NCBI RefSeq assembly: GCF_017183135.1 | Contig: NZ_JADDXW010000011.1 | Coordinates: forward strand, 79,436 to 143,435 | DNA from: Aurantimonas marina | Lineage (GTDB): Bacteria > Pseudomonadota > Alphaproteobacteria > Rhizobiales > Rhizobiaceae | Direction of reading: 5' to 3' | DNA: 64,000 nt | Shown here: piece after piece, positions 25,362 through 35,032 of the stretch | How positions within the stretch are numbered: position 1 is the first letter of the stretch | How the letters are laid out: every line of letters begins with the position of its first letter | The notes under the pieces: model-generated | Told to the model about the DNA's origin: nothing | The model's database searches: none | The model's input: the letters and a program-made list of their open reading frames with translations, nothing else | Program-made: the position numbers and the translations under genes

Positions 25362-27715
25362 GGCGTCTGCTCCGTCGGATCGGGATAGCGCTCGCCCTTG
25401 CGCCCGACCCTGACGCGGATCAGCGCCAGAATGGCGAGGCCCGCCGTCATGACGACGGCGATCTCGCCCATCGTGTCGATGCCGCGGAAGTCGACCAGAA
25501 TGACGTTCACGATGTTGCGCCCGTGCGCGATGGTGTAGCTGTAGCGCTCGAAGAAATCCGACAGCGAGGCGTCGAAGGGGCGCTGGGTCACCGCTAGCAG
25601 GAACAGGCCGAAGCCGGCCCCGCCAGCGATGGCCAGAACGGCGTCTGGCAGGGACTCGCGCAGCGGCCGGTGATCCGCCGCAGACAGCCGCAGCCGGGTC
25701 ATCACCAACGCCAGGATGACCACCGACAGCGTTTCCACCATGAATTGCGTGAAGGACAGGTCCGGCGCGCCGAGCAGCATGAAGATCAGCGCCACAGCGA
25801 AGCCCTGAATGCCCAGCGACACGATGGCGGTCAGGCGGTTCTTGGCGATGACGACGGCAAAGATGCCGAGGACCACGAGCCCGAGGACAGTCCACTCGTA
25901 GAAGGCCAGAGTGGGGAAGTCCGGCAGGGCCGGAAAGGCGTCCATATAGATCATCGGCCCGAACAGCGCCGCGACGATCAGGATGACCGTCACCGTCATA
26001 TAAATGTCGAGACGACCGGATTGCAGGAAATTGGTGATCGCGAAGGCCCCGCGCAACAGGCCCCGCATCGCCTGGTCGAAACCCTTGTCGGGACCCCAGC
26101 CGATCGCGGCGAGAAGATCCGCGAGGCCGGAGCGGAGCCGGGTGGCGAAAACATACAGCACGATCCCGAGCGCGATGGTCAGCAACGACAGCATGAAGGC
26201 AAGGTTTAGATGCGGCACCCAGCCGATCTCGATCGCGACCGGCTCACCCATCGCGGCCGAAGCCATCGGGCCAGAGAAATAGGCATGATAGGCGCCGTAG
26301 AACAACGCGCCAAGAAGGCCGAGGACACCGAGGGTCAGGGGACCGAGCCAGATTGTCGGTGCCCCCTCATGAGGATGATGGATCGTCTCCGGCATCTGGC
26401 CGACGAACGGCTTCAGCGCCACGACGAAGGCGGCCGCGAACATCAGCGCGTTGCCGGCGATCGCGGCGACCATCAGCGCGATGTGATAGGCGTCGCCATG
26501 TTCGAGCGCATAATAGATCTCCTCCTTGGCGAGGAAGCCCACGAAGGGCGTGATCCCGCCCATCGACAGGGCGCAGAGCATCGCTGCGGTGAAGGTGATC
26601 GGCATCGACCGGCCGAGCCCGCCGAGATGGTCGATCTCGCGCGTATGCGCGCCATGGTCGATCGATCCGGCGACCATGAACAGGCCGCCTTTGAACAGCG
26701 AATGGGCGATCAGATAGAGCACCGCCCCGGTGATCGCGGCCTCGGTGCCGACGCCGATCAGCATGACCAGAAGCCCAAGCGAAGCGACGGTCGTATAGGC
26801 GAGTGTGATCTTGATGTCGCTGGCGCGGATCGCCAGCAGCGCCCCGACGACCAGTGTCACCGAACCGAACAGCGGCAGGATCGTCGTCCACAGGGTGGTG
26901 TCGCCGAGCGCCGGCTGTAAGCGCAACAGCAGATAGACGCCGGCCTTCACCATCGTTGCCGAATGCAGATAGGCCGAAACCGGTGTGGGCGCTTCCATGG
27001 CGTTTGGCAGCCAGACGTGAAAAGGCATCTGTGCCGATTTGGTGAAGGCGCCGCAGAGCACGAGAATCAGGATCGGCACGTAAAAAGCACTATCGCGCAG
27101 CGTGTCGCCGGCGGCCAATACGTCACTTATCGAGGACAGGCCGAGCAACTCGCGGATCACGATCAGGCCGGCGAGCAGCGCCAGGCCGCCGCCGCCGGTG
27201 ATGACCAACGCCTGAATCGCGCCGCGCCGCGCCGCCTCGCGGTGGTGGTCGAAGCCGATCAAAAGGAACGAGGTGATCGACGTCAGCTCCCAGTAGACGA
27301 ACAGGGTGATGAGATCGTCGGACACGACCAGCCCTAGCATCGCCCCCATGAACATCAGGATGAACGAGAAGAAGCGGCCCTGGTCCTTATGGCCGGCCAG
27401 GTAGCCGCCGGAATAGAGCACGATCAGCGTGCCGATGCCGGTGATCAGGAGCGCGAAAGTCGAGGACAGGCCGTCGATCCGGAAGGAAAACCGCACGTTG
27501 AAGGACGGGATCCAGTCGAACCCGAACAGCAGCACGTTGCCGTCGGCGACGGCCGGCAGCGCCTGCAGGAAGAACAGGAAGGCAAGTGCCGGGGCCAGCG
27601 CCAGCGGCCAACAGGCATGCTGCTTGAGAAGACGGGTGAGGATCGGAGCCAAAGCCGCGGCGATGAACGGCAGGGCAAGCGCCAAAAATCCTGTCGTTGC
27701 CTCGATACCCGTCAT
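25358..27715 (-). CDS. mnhA: Mrp antiporter subunit A
   Basis: 785 residues, the largest subunit. A NuoL-like part (about residues 1-500) carries the [12 protein letters not shown] and [12 protein letters not shown] segments. A C-terminal NuoJ-like part has the [14 protein letters not shown] motif. It is first in the mnhABCDEFG operon, which exports Na+ or K+ and supports pH and salt tolerance. The ATG at 27715 is preferred because the frame then begins at the first helix; ATG at 27733 is an alternative. Confidence 0.92.
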   Translation of the reverse strand: MTGIEATTGFLALALPFIAAALAPILTRLLKQHACWPLALAPALAFLFFLQALPAVADGNVLLFGFDWIPSFNVRFSFRIDGLSSTFALLITGIGTLIVLYSGGYLAGHKDQGRFFSFILMFMGAMLGLVVSDDLITLFVYWELTSITSFLLIGFDHHREAARRGAIQALVITGGGGLALLAGLIVIRELLGLSSISDVLAAGDTLRDSAFYVPILILVLCGAFTKSAQMPFHVWLPNAMEAPTPVSAYLHSATMVKAGVYLLLRLQPALGDTTLWTTILPLFGSVTLVVGALLAIRASDIKITLAYTTVASLGLLVMLIGVGTEAAITGAVLYLIAHSLFKGGLFMVAGSIDHGAHTREIDHLGGLGRSMPITFTAAMLCALSMGGITPFVGFLAKEEIYYALEHGDAYHIALMVAAIAGNALMFAAAFVVALKPFVGQMPETIHHPHEGAPTIWLGPLTLGVLGLLGALFYGAYHAYFSGPMASAAMGEPVAIEIGWVPHLNLAFMLSLLTIALGIVLYVFATRLRSGLADLLAAIGWGPDKGFDQAMRGLLRGAFAITNFLQSGRLDIYMTVTVILIVAALFGPMIYMDAFPALPDFPTLAFYEWTVLGLVVLGIFAVVIAKNRLTAIVSLGIQGFAVALIFMLLGAPDLSFTQFMVETLSVVILALVMTRLRLSAADHRPLRESLPDAVLAIAGGAGFGLFLLAVTQRPFDASLSDFFERYSYTIAHGRNIVNVILVDFRGIDTMGEIAVVMTAGLAILALIRVRVGRKGERYPDPTEQTP

Positions 27716-28140
27716 CCGCGGCGCGTACTCCATCCCTCGCCCGTCGCCACACCGCATTCGCGACGCGCCGTCCCGACTCCCTCATACGGAGAGCAGCCTT
27801 TGTGGGCAAGACTGGTTCACCCGAAGCCTGATCCGCACTCCATTTCTATTACAGTGGTATGCCATACGCCACCAAAAATATTCCCGGCACGGAGGAAAAA
27901 AGGCCTTCACCGAGATTGCATGAAATGACAGCGATTCGGCCCACCCGCATGGCTCCCCTCGCGCCGCCACAAACCCGAAAGCTGATCGACGGCCGGAACG
28001 GGAAATTGAAGCTTCGGGGCTTCGGGTGGCCGACGCCGCGTGCGGTTTGGCCTGCATGCCATTCTTCGCTACTATTGCGCGAGGTGCCATCCGCCGCTTC
28101 CAGCGGCGATTCTCCCCGCCATTCCCGCAAGTCAGGCCTC
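27716..28140. other. Divergent intergenic region upstream of mnhA and oligopeptidase B
   Basis: 425 bases between two divergent genes, so it should contain both promoters. An imperfect dyad lies at 27854-27872 (GTGGTATGCCATACGCCAC, with GGTATG-CATACC-like symmetry). It resembles a regulator site, but no regulator gene is adjacent. I see no convincing gene. Confidence 0.45.
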
Positions 28141-30252
28141 ATGAATAACTACTCCACGACCGAATTGAAGCCCACGCCCCCCCTCGCCGAGCGGCGCCCC
28201 CGGACCGACATCCGGCATGGCCGCGAGCGCTCGGACGACTACGCGTGGCTGCGGGCCGACAATTGGCAGGATGTGTTCAAGGACACGAGTGTTCTGGACA
28301 GCGAAATTCGCGATCATCTTATTGCCGAAAATGCCTATCAGCAGGAGGTGATGGCCGGCACCGAGGCGCTTCGTGAAGCGCTGGTCAAGGAGATGCGCGG
28401 GCGAATCAAGGAAGATGATTCGTCGGTGCCCGCCCCGGACGGCGAATGGGCCTATGGCGTTTCCTTCGAAGCCGGAGCGGAGTATCCGCGCTTCATCCGG
28501 CGTCCCCGCTTCGGCAACGCGGCCCAGGAGACGGTCCTTCTCGACGGGCAGGCGGAGGCAGCCGATCGCGCCTATTTCTCGCTCGGCGGCGTCAGCCACT
28601 CGACCAATCATCGCTGGCTCGCCTGGACCCATGACGACAAGGGTTCGGAATTCTATACCGTCTCGATCCGCGACATGGAGACCGGCCAGGATCTGCCGCT
28701 GCGCATCGAGGACACCAGCGGCGGCACGGTCTGGTCGGCCCGCTCGAAAGGCTTCTTCTACACGCGTCTCGACTCTAACCATCGACCGAGCCGGGTCTAT
28801 TTTCATCGCCTGGGAACCGACCCGCTCGACGATGCGCTGATCTACGAAGAAACCGACACCGGATTCTTCATGGGCGTCGACAAGACCCAGTCGGGCGAGT
28901 TCGTCGTCATCGACATCCACGACCACGAAACCTCCGAGTGCTGGCTGATCCCCGCCAACAATGCGGCAGCCGAACCCCGCCTGCTGGCGCCGCGCGAAAC
29001 CGGCATCGAATACAGCGTCGACGAGGGCAACGGCACTCTCTACATCTTGACCAACGCCGACGGCGCCCGGGATTTCAAGATCGTCACCGCTCCGACCGAC
29101 GCCGCACGGCGCTCGGACTGGACCGATTACGTGGCGCATGAGGATGGACGTCTCATCCTCGGACATTCGATTCTCAAGCGGCATCTGATCTGGCTCGAAC
29201 GCCGGGACGGCCTGCCGCGGATCGTCGTCAAACGGCTGTCGGACGGCGAGGAACACGCGGTTGCCTTCGAAGAGGAAGCCTATTCGCTCGGGCTGGCCGG
29301 CACTTACGAGTTCGACACCGACACGATCCGCTTCACCTATTCGTCGCTGACCACGCCGACCCAGACCTTCGACTACGATGTGGAGACGCGCGAACGCACC
29401 TTGTTGAAGACGCAGGAGATCCCCTCCGGCCACGACCCGGCAGCTTACGTGACCCGGCGCATCTTCGCGCCCGCCAAGGACGGCGAAACGGTGCCGATCT
29501 CGTTACTCTACCACAAGGACACGCCGCTCGACGGCACCGCGCCCTGCCTGCTCTATGGCTATGGCTCCTATGGCATCGCCATCCCCGCCAGCTTCAGCAC
29601 CAACGCCCTGTCGCTGGTCGATCGCGGTTTCGTCTACGCCATCGCCCATATCCGCGGCGGCAAGGACAAGGGTTTTGCCTGGTACGACGCCGGGCGGCGG
29701 CGCAACAAGGCGAACACCTTCACCGACTTCATCGCCTGCGCCGACCACCTCGTCGCGGAGAATTTCACCCGGCATGAGCGGATCGTCGCCAATGGCGGCT
29801 CGGCCGGCGGGATGCTGATGGGCGCGGTCGCCAACATGGCGCCGGACAAATTCGGCGGCATCATCGCCGTGGTGCCCTTCGTCGACGTGCTCAACACCAT
29901 GCTCGACGACACGCTGCCGCTGACGCCGCCGGAATGGCCTGAATGGGGCAATCCGATCCTGTCGGGCGAGGATTACGAGATCATCGCGTCCTACAGCCCC
30001 TACGACAACGTCAAGCGGCAGGCCTATCCGCCGATCTTGGTGCTGGCTGGGCTCACCGATCCGCGCGTGACTTATTGGGAGCCGGCCAAGTGGGTGGCCC
30101 GACTGCGCGAGGTCAAGACCGACGACAATCCGGTGATCCTGCGCACCAACATGGATTCGGGCCATGGCGGCGCCTCCGGCCGCTTCTCCAAGCTGGAAGA
30201 AGTCGCCTATATCTATGCCTTCGCGCTCAAGCTGATGGGTCGGGGCGGTTAG
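28141..30252 (+). CDS. ptrB: Oligopeptidase B (prolyl oligopeptidase family S9)
   Basis: A 703-residue cytoplasmic serine peptidase. An N-terminal seven-bladed propeller precedes the hydrolase domain with G-Y-G-S-Y-G, the nucleophile in N-G-G-S-A-G-G, the aspartate in T-D-P-R-V-T-Y-W-E-P and the histidine in S-G-H-G-G-A-S-G-R. The R-A-D-N-W-Q-D-V stretch near the start is typical of oligopeptidase B, which cuts small peptides after basic residues. The ATG at 28141 is chosen although the frame is open back to 27859, because homology begins about 15 codons after it. Confidence 0.92.
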   Translation: MNNYSTTELKPTPPLAERRPRTDIRHGRERSDDYAWLRADNWQDVFKDTSVLDSEIRDHLIAENAYQQEVMAGTEALREALVKEMRGRIKEDDSSVPAPDGEWAYGVSFEAGAEYPRFIRRPRFGNAAQETVLLDGQAEAADRAYFSLGGVSHSTNHRWLAWTHDDKGSEFYTVSIRDMETGQDLPLRIEDTSGGTVWSARSKGFFYTRLDSNHRPSRVYFHRLGTDPLDDALIYEETDTGFFMGVDKTQSGEFVVIDIHDHETSECWLIPANNAAAEPRLLAPRETGIEYSVDEGNGTLYILTNADGARDFKIVTAPTDAARRSDWTDYVAHEDGRLILGHSILKRHLIWLERRDGLPRIVVKRLSDGEEHAVAFEEEAYSLGLAGTYEFDTDTIRFTYSSLTTPTQTFDYDVETRERTLLKTQEIPSGHDPAAYVTRRIFAPAKDGETVPISLLYHKDTPLDGTAPCLLYGYGSYGIAIPASFSTNALSLVDRGFVYAIAHIRGGKDKGFAWYDAGRRRNKANTFTDFIACADHLVAENFTRHERIVANGGSAGGMLMGAVANMAPDKFGGIIAVVPFVDVLNTMLDDTLPLTPPEWPEWGNPILSGEDYEIIASYSPYDNVKRQAYPPILVLAGLTDPRVTYWEPAKWVARLREVKTDDNPVILRTNMDSGHGGASGRFSKLEEVAYIYAFALKLMGRGG

Positions 30253-30297
30253 CCCGACGGCTGCCCCACGATCAGGCGCGCGCCGGAACTGTCCGGG

Positions 30298-31230
30298 CTA
30301 TTTGCCGGCGCTCTCTCCCGCCGGCAATGCCTTGAGATAGGCTGCGATCGCCTCGCGATCCGTCGCGGGCAAGCGGGCGATATTCTCCTGCACTGCCACC
30401 ATCGCGCCGCCGACGGAATCGAAATCCGGCGTGAAGCCGCTTTCCAGATAATAGACGATGTCGGAGGCCGACCAGGCACCGATCCCGTCCTTCGACGGGG
30501 TTATATCGGGAATACGTCCCTTGCCCTCCGGGTTCGGCGCGCCGGCGAGCCACGCATCCGTTTCCAGTCCGCCCGCACCGCCAAACGTGCGCGGTGTATG
30601 ACACTGCCCGCAATGGCCGGGGCCCTCCACCAGATACTGCCCGGCGCGGGCCGCGTCCGAGGCACTCTCGCCAAGGTCGACGATCGGCGTCGCATCATCG
30701 AGGAAGAAGAGCTTCCACAGGCCTACCCCGCGGCGGATGTTGAACGGAAAGGCGAGTTCGCTCGGCGGCGCCTGTCCCGCGACCGGCGGCAGCGTCTTCA
30801 GGAAGGCCCAAAGGTCGGCGACGTCGCCGGGCTTCATCTTCACGTAGGAGGAATAGGGAAAGGCCGGGTAGAGATGTTCGCCTTCCGGATCGACGCCGCG
30901 CTGCATGGCATTTGCAAAGTCGGCGAAGCTCCAGGAACCGATCCCGTCGGTCGGATCCGGCGAAATGTTGGGAGCGCGAAAACTGCCGAAATCCGTCTTC
31001 AGCGGATCGCCGCCGCCGAGCTTCAGCTTGGCCGCTCCCTCGGCCTTCGAGGGCGCATGGCAGGCGGCGCAGCCACCGGCCCAGAAGATCCTTTCGCCCC
31101 GCACGGCATCGCCGGACTGCTCGGGCGGCAAGGTCGCCGCATCGAGCGAATCCGGCATCGTTAGCAGATAGAAGCCGCCAGCGCCGAGGACCACGCAGAA
31201 GAAGACGGTGGTGAGGATGCGGTTGAGCAT
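30298..31230 (-). CDS. Membrane-anchored diheme cytochrome c
   Basis: 310 residues. An uncleaved or cleavable N-terminal helix (5-24) is followed by two class I cytochrome domains with C-A-A-C-H (54-58) and C-G-Q-C-H (207-211). The A-P-N-I-S-P-D segment and R-G-V-D-P-x-G-E-H-L-Y-P-A-F-P-Y pattern are those of cytochromes that take electrons from periplasmic dehydrogenases. It is followed downstream (leftward) by no partner dehydrogenase. The cytochrome c' gene lies 45 bases upstream in the same direction, so the two may be co-transcribed. Confidence 0.88.
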   Translation of the reverse strand: MLNRILTTVFFCVVLGAGGFYLLTMPDSLDAATLPPEQSGDAVRGERIFWAGGCAACHAPSKAEGAAKLKLGGGDPLKTDFGSFRAPNISPDPTDGIGSWSFADFANAMQRGVDPEGEHLYPAFPYSSYVKMKPGDVADLWAFLKTLPPVAGQAPPSELAFPFNIRRGVGLWKLFFLDDATPIVDLGESASDAARAGQYLVEGPGHCGQCHTPRTFGGAGGLETDAWLAGAPNPEGKGRIPDITPSKDGIGAWSASDIVYYLESGFTPDFDSVGGAMVAVQENIARLPATDREAIAAYLKALPAGESAGK

Positions 31231-31275
31231 GTCGCCGATGTCCGCCCTGGGTCGCGACCTTGCGGCTACGCGCCG

Positions 31276-31734
31276 TTATTTTTCCTTCTTGATGCGGAAG
31301 TCCTCATGGCATCCTTTGCAGTTTTCCGCCACCATGGCGAAGCTCTGCTTGAAGGCGTCGATATCCTGCGGATCGGCGGCAATTGCGGTCGCCGAATCCT
31401 TCTCGAATTTCGCAACGGCCGCCTGGAATTCCTCAGGCTTTTCCCAAATCGCGGGCGCAGCCTCGGTATCCTCGCCGGTCTTGCTGTCCTCAGGGAAAAG
31501 CGTGCCCATTTTCTCGGCTGTCGTGTGAAAAGCCTGGAAGGCCTCGGCAACCTTGGCCGGATCGAATTCCGCCTCGCCCTTGATCATCTGGCCGGACAGC
31601 TTGGCGGCCTTGCCGTTGCCTTCCATCAGTTCCTGCCGCTGCTTGATCGGCTCGACGTTCTGGGCATAAGCCGGCAGCGCGAGAGCAGCGGTCGCGGTCG
31701 CTACCACGAGAGCGAGAAGTCTGGACTGTTGCAT
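31276..31734 (-). CDS. Cytochrome c'
   Basis: 152 residues: a signal peptide (cut likely after the alanines near residue 24), then a four-helix bundle with the single heme site C-K-G-C-H near the C-terminus, the layout of class II cytochrome c'. These periplasmic proteins bind nitric oxide or serve in electron transfer. The start ATG at 31734 gives a proper signal peptide; a GTG 15 codons upstream is less likely. Confidence 0.9.
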   Translation of the reverse strand: MQQSRLLALVVATATAALALPAYAQNVEPIKQRQELMEGNGKAAKLSGQMIKGEAEFDPAKVAEAFQAFHTTAEKMGTLFPEDSKTGEDTEAAPAIWEKPEEFQAAVAKFEKDSATAIAADPQDIDAFKQSFAMVAENCKGCHEDFRIKKEK

Positions 31735-31862
31735 TGAAGGCGTCTCCCGAAAGCGTCCGCCCCTGCGGACAAGCACCAAAATAATTGAGAGGAATTTGCG
31801 GTCTGGCGCAATCAGACTTTGGTCCGGCCCATTTCACGAAAGCGTCAACGCCGCGATCATGG

Positions 31863-31894
31863 AAAAGGCCCCGCAAGCATCGCCTACGGGGCCT
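31863..31894 (-). terminator. Terminator downstream of sodB
   Basis: An 8-bp stem (31866-31873 with 31887-31894) that on the minus strand is followed by TTTT. It lies about 40 bases after the superoxide dismutase stop. Confidence 0.7.
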
Positions 31895-31932
31895 CGTTCT
31901 GTCTTGCGGCGAAGAGGGGAAAACCCCTCGGC

Positions 31933-32535
31933 TCAGCCGGCAACCGCCTCGAAGCGCTCCAGGACGTAGTCCCAGTTGATCAGATTGTCGACGAATGCGC
32001 CGAGATATTTCGGCCGGGCGTTGCGGTAGTCGATGTAGTAGGAATGCTCCCAGACATCGACGCCCAGGATCGGCTCTGCGCCATGCACCAGCGGGTTCTC
32101 GCCGTTCGGCGTTTTCATGATCTCGAGCTTGCCGTTCTTGACGGCGACCCAGGCCCAGCCCGAACCAAACTGGCCGGCGCCCGCGGCCTCGAAATCGGCC
32201 TTGAACTTGTCATAGCCGCCGAGATCGGAATCGAACGCGGTCTGAAGCTTGCCCGGCAGGCTCTTGCCGCCGCCGCCTGGCTTCATCCACTTCCAGAAAT
32301 GGATGTGGTTGTAATGCTGGCCGGCATTATTGAAGAGCGCCTGGTCGCTGCCGTGCGACTTCTTGACGATCTCCTCAACCGACAGATCGGACATTCCAGC
32401 CTTTTCGGCCAACTCGTTGCCCTTGGTCACATAGGCGTTGTGGTGCTTGTCGTGGTGAAATTCGAGCGTTTCCTTCGACATGTACGGGCCAAGCGCGTCG
32501 TAGGCATAGGGAAGCTCGGGAAGGGTGAATGCCAT
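31933..32535 (-). CDS. sodB: Superoxide dismutase (Fe type)
   Basis: 200 residues. The metal ligands are all visible: H27 in F-H-H-D-K-H-H, H77 in Q-H-Y-N-H-I-H-F-W, D160 and H164 in D-V-W-E-H. The G-S-G-W-A-W-V segment is also present. It converts superoxide to peroxide and oxygen in the cytoplasm. The placement of glutamine suggests the iron form, though manganese or cambialistic use cannot be excluded. The ATG at 32535 has AGGAGA about nine bases upstream. Confidence 0.94.
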   Translation of the reverse strand: MAFTLPELPYAYDALGPYMSKETLEFHHDKHHNAYVTKGNELAEKAGMSDLSVEEIVKKSHGSDQALFNNAGQHYNHIHFWKWMKPGGGGKSLPGKLQTAFDSDLGGYDKFKADFEAAGAGQFGSGWAWVAVKNGKLEIMKTPNGENPLVHGAEPILGVDVWEHSYYIDYRNARPKYLGAFVDNLINWDYVLERFEAVAG

Positions 32536-32675
32536 TTGGTGCGTCTCCTTCTGGTTGGTTAGGTCCTGAGCGCAACGGGCAGACCCGGCGAGGGTTGCCC
32601 GAAACGTCAAAATTCGGCGAGGGGGAAGTTAGGGCCGACGGTTGCGTTTGCCACCGGTCGGCATTCAACCGCCTG

Positions 32676-33539
32676 TCAAGCCGCCGCGCGGGCGAAGGAC
32701 AGATACAGCTCACGCGCAGCCTCGTAGACGGGACCGGGCTGGAGCTCGCGCCCCTCGATGCCGATCACCGGCACGACTTTGGAGTGGTTGCCGGTCGAGA
32801 AGATCTCGTCGGCATCGAGGAATTGGGCGACCGTCAGCGATGCCTCGACCACGTCCCTGCCCTCCTCGCGCAACAGCCCGATCACCCGCTGCCTTGTGAT
32901 GCCGTCGAGGAAACAGCCGTTGGGAACCGGCGTGAACACGGTTCCGTCCTTGACCATGAAAAGATTGGATGTTCCGGTCTCGGCGACATTGCCGAGCATG
33001 TCGAGCACCAGCGCATTGTCGAAGCCGCGCGACTTCGCCTCCATGATCGCCCGGCCGTTGTTGGGATAGAGACATCCGGCCTTGGCGAGCGTCGGCATGG
33101 TTTCGGGCGTCGGCCGACGAAACGGCGAGACGCCCAGCGAAAATCCCGACGGCGCGATCATCGGCGCTTCATAGAGGCAAAGGCAGAATCGCGTGGTTTC
33201 CGGGTCGGCCGGAACGCCCATATAGCCGCCATCCTCGGCCCAGTACATCGGACGAATATAGACGGCGGTCTTGCCGTCGAACCCGTCGAGCCCCTCGTGG
33301 GTCAGGCGCACGATCTCCTCCGACGCCACGGTCGCCTTCAGCCCGAGCGCTTGGGCGGAGCGGTTGACGCGCTCGCAATGCCGATCGAGGTCGGGCGCCA
33401 GGCCGTCGAACCACCGCGCGCCGTCGAAGACGGTACTGCCGAGCCACATCGCATGGCTGCGCGGGCCGATCAGGCCGGGATTGCCGTCATACCACTCGCC
33501 TTCCACGAAACTGCGCGTGCGGGTCATTTCCTGCGACAT
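32676..33539 (-). CDS. Class IV aminotransferase, branched-chain type
   Basis: 287 residues of fold-type IV PLP enzyme. Markers are S-T-V-F-D-G-A-R-W near the start, the PLP lysine in T-L-A-K-A-G-C-L-Y-P-N, D-N-A-L-V-L-D, A-E-T-G-T-S-N-L-F and G-I-T-R-Q-R-V. It would exchange amino groups between branched-chain amino acids and 2-oxoglutarate. D-amino acid or lyase activity in this fold cannot be ruled out from sequence. Two 22-base tandem repeats lie immediately upstream of its start. Confidence 0.88.
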   Translation of the reverse strand: MSQEMTRTRSFVEGEWYDGNPGLIGPRSHAMWLGSTVFDGARWFDGLAPDLDRHCERVNRSAQALGLKATVASEEIVRLTHEGLDGFDGKTAVYIRPMYWAEDGGYMGVPADPETTRFCLCLYEAPMIAPSGFSLGVSPFRRPTPETMPTLAKAGCLYPNNGRAIMEAKSRGFDNALVLDMLGNVAETGTSNLFMVKDGTVFTPVPNGCFLDGITRQRVIGLLREEGRDVVEASLTVAQFLDADEIFSTGNHSKVVPVIGIEGRELQPGPVYEAARELYLSFARAAA

Positions 33540-33575
33540 GGAGAAGCTCCAGATTGGGCGGGGCGGTCATGGCGA

Positions 33576-33619
33576 AAAGTTTCACCATGGGGACATGAAA
33601 GTTTCACCATGGGAACATG
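33576..33619. repeat. Two tandem 22-base repeats upstream of the aminotransferase gene
   Basis: Units at 33576-33597 and 33598-33619 (AAAGTTTCACCATGGG then RACATG) differ at one base. They end 37 bases before the leftward ATG at 33539, where promoter and operator sites are expected, and each contains the palindrome CCATGG. Confidence 0.8.
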
Positions 33620-33681
33620 GCAGAGGGTGAAAAAATTAGTCTCCGCGCTAACGGTGGCTAGGCAGCGAAGTCAATATCCCC

Positions 33682-33694
33682 GGGGGGGGGGGGG
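33682..33694. repeat. G13 homopolymer tract
   Basis: Thirteen consecutive G preceded by four C. It lies in a stretch with no confident gene. Such tracts vary by slippage but also cause sequencing errors. Confidence 0.9.
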
Positions 33695-33820
33695 ACACGT
33701 AAAGATTTGGGGGCAGCCATAGTGCTGCGCAAACGATTAAATCATACCGTGGCTGCCGAAAGGTACTCGTATTTCGGGGCGCTGTGACGATTGGATGCGC
33801 TGACGCCCTAGGTTCGGGCA

Positions 33821-34165
33821 ATGAAGACACAGCCCCTTCGCGATTCGCACGATCAACGAGGTTGGAACCGTCGTCACACGCGATTGAGATCGGTGAGGCT
33901 CCTCACTCTGTCCCGCCGATTTCTGGAGGACGTTATGGTGGTCGACATATCCGACGGCGGAATTCGGCTCCGCCGCGGTCCCTCTCCGGCACATTGTCGG
34001 TTCGCGTTTGCGGATTACCCTGAGCATGGGAGTGGCGCGCGGGCCGGACACGAAACTATTGGTCCAGTGAAAAAAGGCTCATTGTCGATCGGATTATCGC
34101 CGACGGCAGTGCTTCCAATTACCGCGACTCGCCCATATGACCGTCCAAAGCCAGAAGCCCGCTGA
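33821..34165 (+). pseudogene. PilZ-like fragment, possibly broken
   Basis: The 114-codon frame carries R-R-H-T-R-L-R (residues 17-23) and, about 20 residues on, V-V-D-I-S-D-G-G-I-R-L. These correspond to the two c-di-GMP-binding elements of PilZ (RxxxR and D/NxSxxG). After that point the frame loses any PilZ character, while another frame continues with R-L-R-I-T-L-S before a stop, as if a frameshift had occurred. The end overlaps the HAD gene start. Weak evidence: it could be a live short gene or chance. Confidence 0.3.
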
Positions 34166-34847
34166 CACGATCAGGGAGACCCCATTGCATTCCGTCTATG
34201 TCTTCGACGCCTATGGGACGCTGTTCGACACTAGCGCCGCCGTCGCCCGCCACGCCGGTGACCTCGGCGAATCCGGCCGGCTTCTTTCCGAAATCTGGCG
34301 CCGTAAGCAACTCGAATATTCCTGGGTCCGCGGCCTGATGGGACGTGCCGATCGTGATTTCTGGCAATTGACGGAAGACGCCCTCGACTACGCCTTCAAA
34401 AAGGTCCCGTCGTCGGACCCGGCGCTTCGCGAGAAACTGCTCGAAGCCTATCGCGATCTCGACGCATTCGAGGAGGTGCCGGGGACCCTCAGAGCGCTCA
34501 AGGAGCGGGAGGCGCGCCTGGCGATTCTGTCCAATGGTTCGCGCGAGATGTTGAAGCGGGCGGTACGTTCGGCGGGTATCGAGGATCTGTTCGACGCGGT
34601 CTTCTCGGCAGAAGACTGCGGAGCCTACAAGACCGCGCCGGCCATGTACGAATTGGTGACGACCCGCTTTCGGCTCTATCCCGACGCCGTGTCGTTTCAG
34701 TCATCCAATCGCTGGGACATTGCGGGTGCCACGCAATTCGGCTTCAACACCGTCTGGATCAACCGTGGCGGTGAACCGGACGAGTATCTGGATCTGTCGC
34801 CGAACGCCGTCCTGGCGGACCTCCGCAGCCTGCCGAATCTCGTCTGA
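34137..34847 (+). CDS. Haloacid dehalogenase, type II (L-2-haloacid dehalogenase-like)
   Basis: 236 residues of HAD fold. The nucleophile aspartate is in F-D-A-Y-G-T-L-F-D, the phosphate-type serine/asparagine in L-S-N-G-S and the lysine in G-A-Y-K-T-A-P. The motif S-S-N-R-W-D-I-A-G-A is diagnostic of L-2-haloacid dehalogenases. It would convert short 2-haloacids to hydroxyacids, though many family members act on other small substrates. The first ~16 residues are an extension before the core. ATG at 34137, with an in-frame TTG later. Confidence 0.9.
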   Translation: MTVQSQKPADTIRETPLHSVYVFDAYGTLFDTSAAVARHAGDLGESGRLLSEIWRRKQLEYSWVRGLMGRADRDFWQLTEDALDYAFKKVPSSDPALREKLLEAYRDLDAFEEVPGTLRALKEREARLAILSNGSREMLKRAVRSAGIEDLFDAVFSAEDCGAYKTAPAMYELVTTRFRLYPDAVSFQSSNRWDIAGATQFGFNTVWINRGGEPDEYLDLSPNAVLADLRSLPNLV

Positions 34848-35032
34848 CCATAGCTCGCCAAGTCATAATCGTACTTGGACAGACGCAAGTCTGTTTACGG
34901 CTATCGCCGAGGGGCGATCAAACGGATGTGATCGAAATGGAACCGAACAACTTGGAAAGTGTTGGCACGGTAACAACAATTTACGGCTTCCGCTCGTAGA
35001 GTGGCGGCCGATAAGAAAAACAGGCTGGATAG

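Larger units (their letters stand above)
33540..34136. other. Gene-poor stretch between aminotransferase and HAD genes
   Basis: 597 bases holding two 22-base tandem repeats, the G13 tract and a weak PilZ-like frame on the plus strand. The rest shows no conserved coding signal. Mixed composition and broken frames suggest decay or past insertion. Confidence 0.5.
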
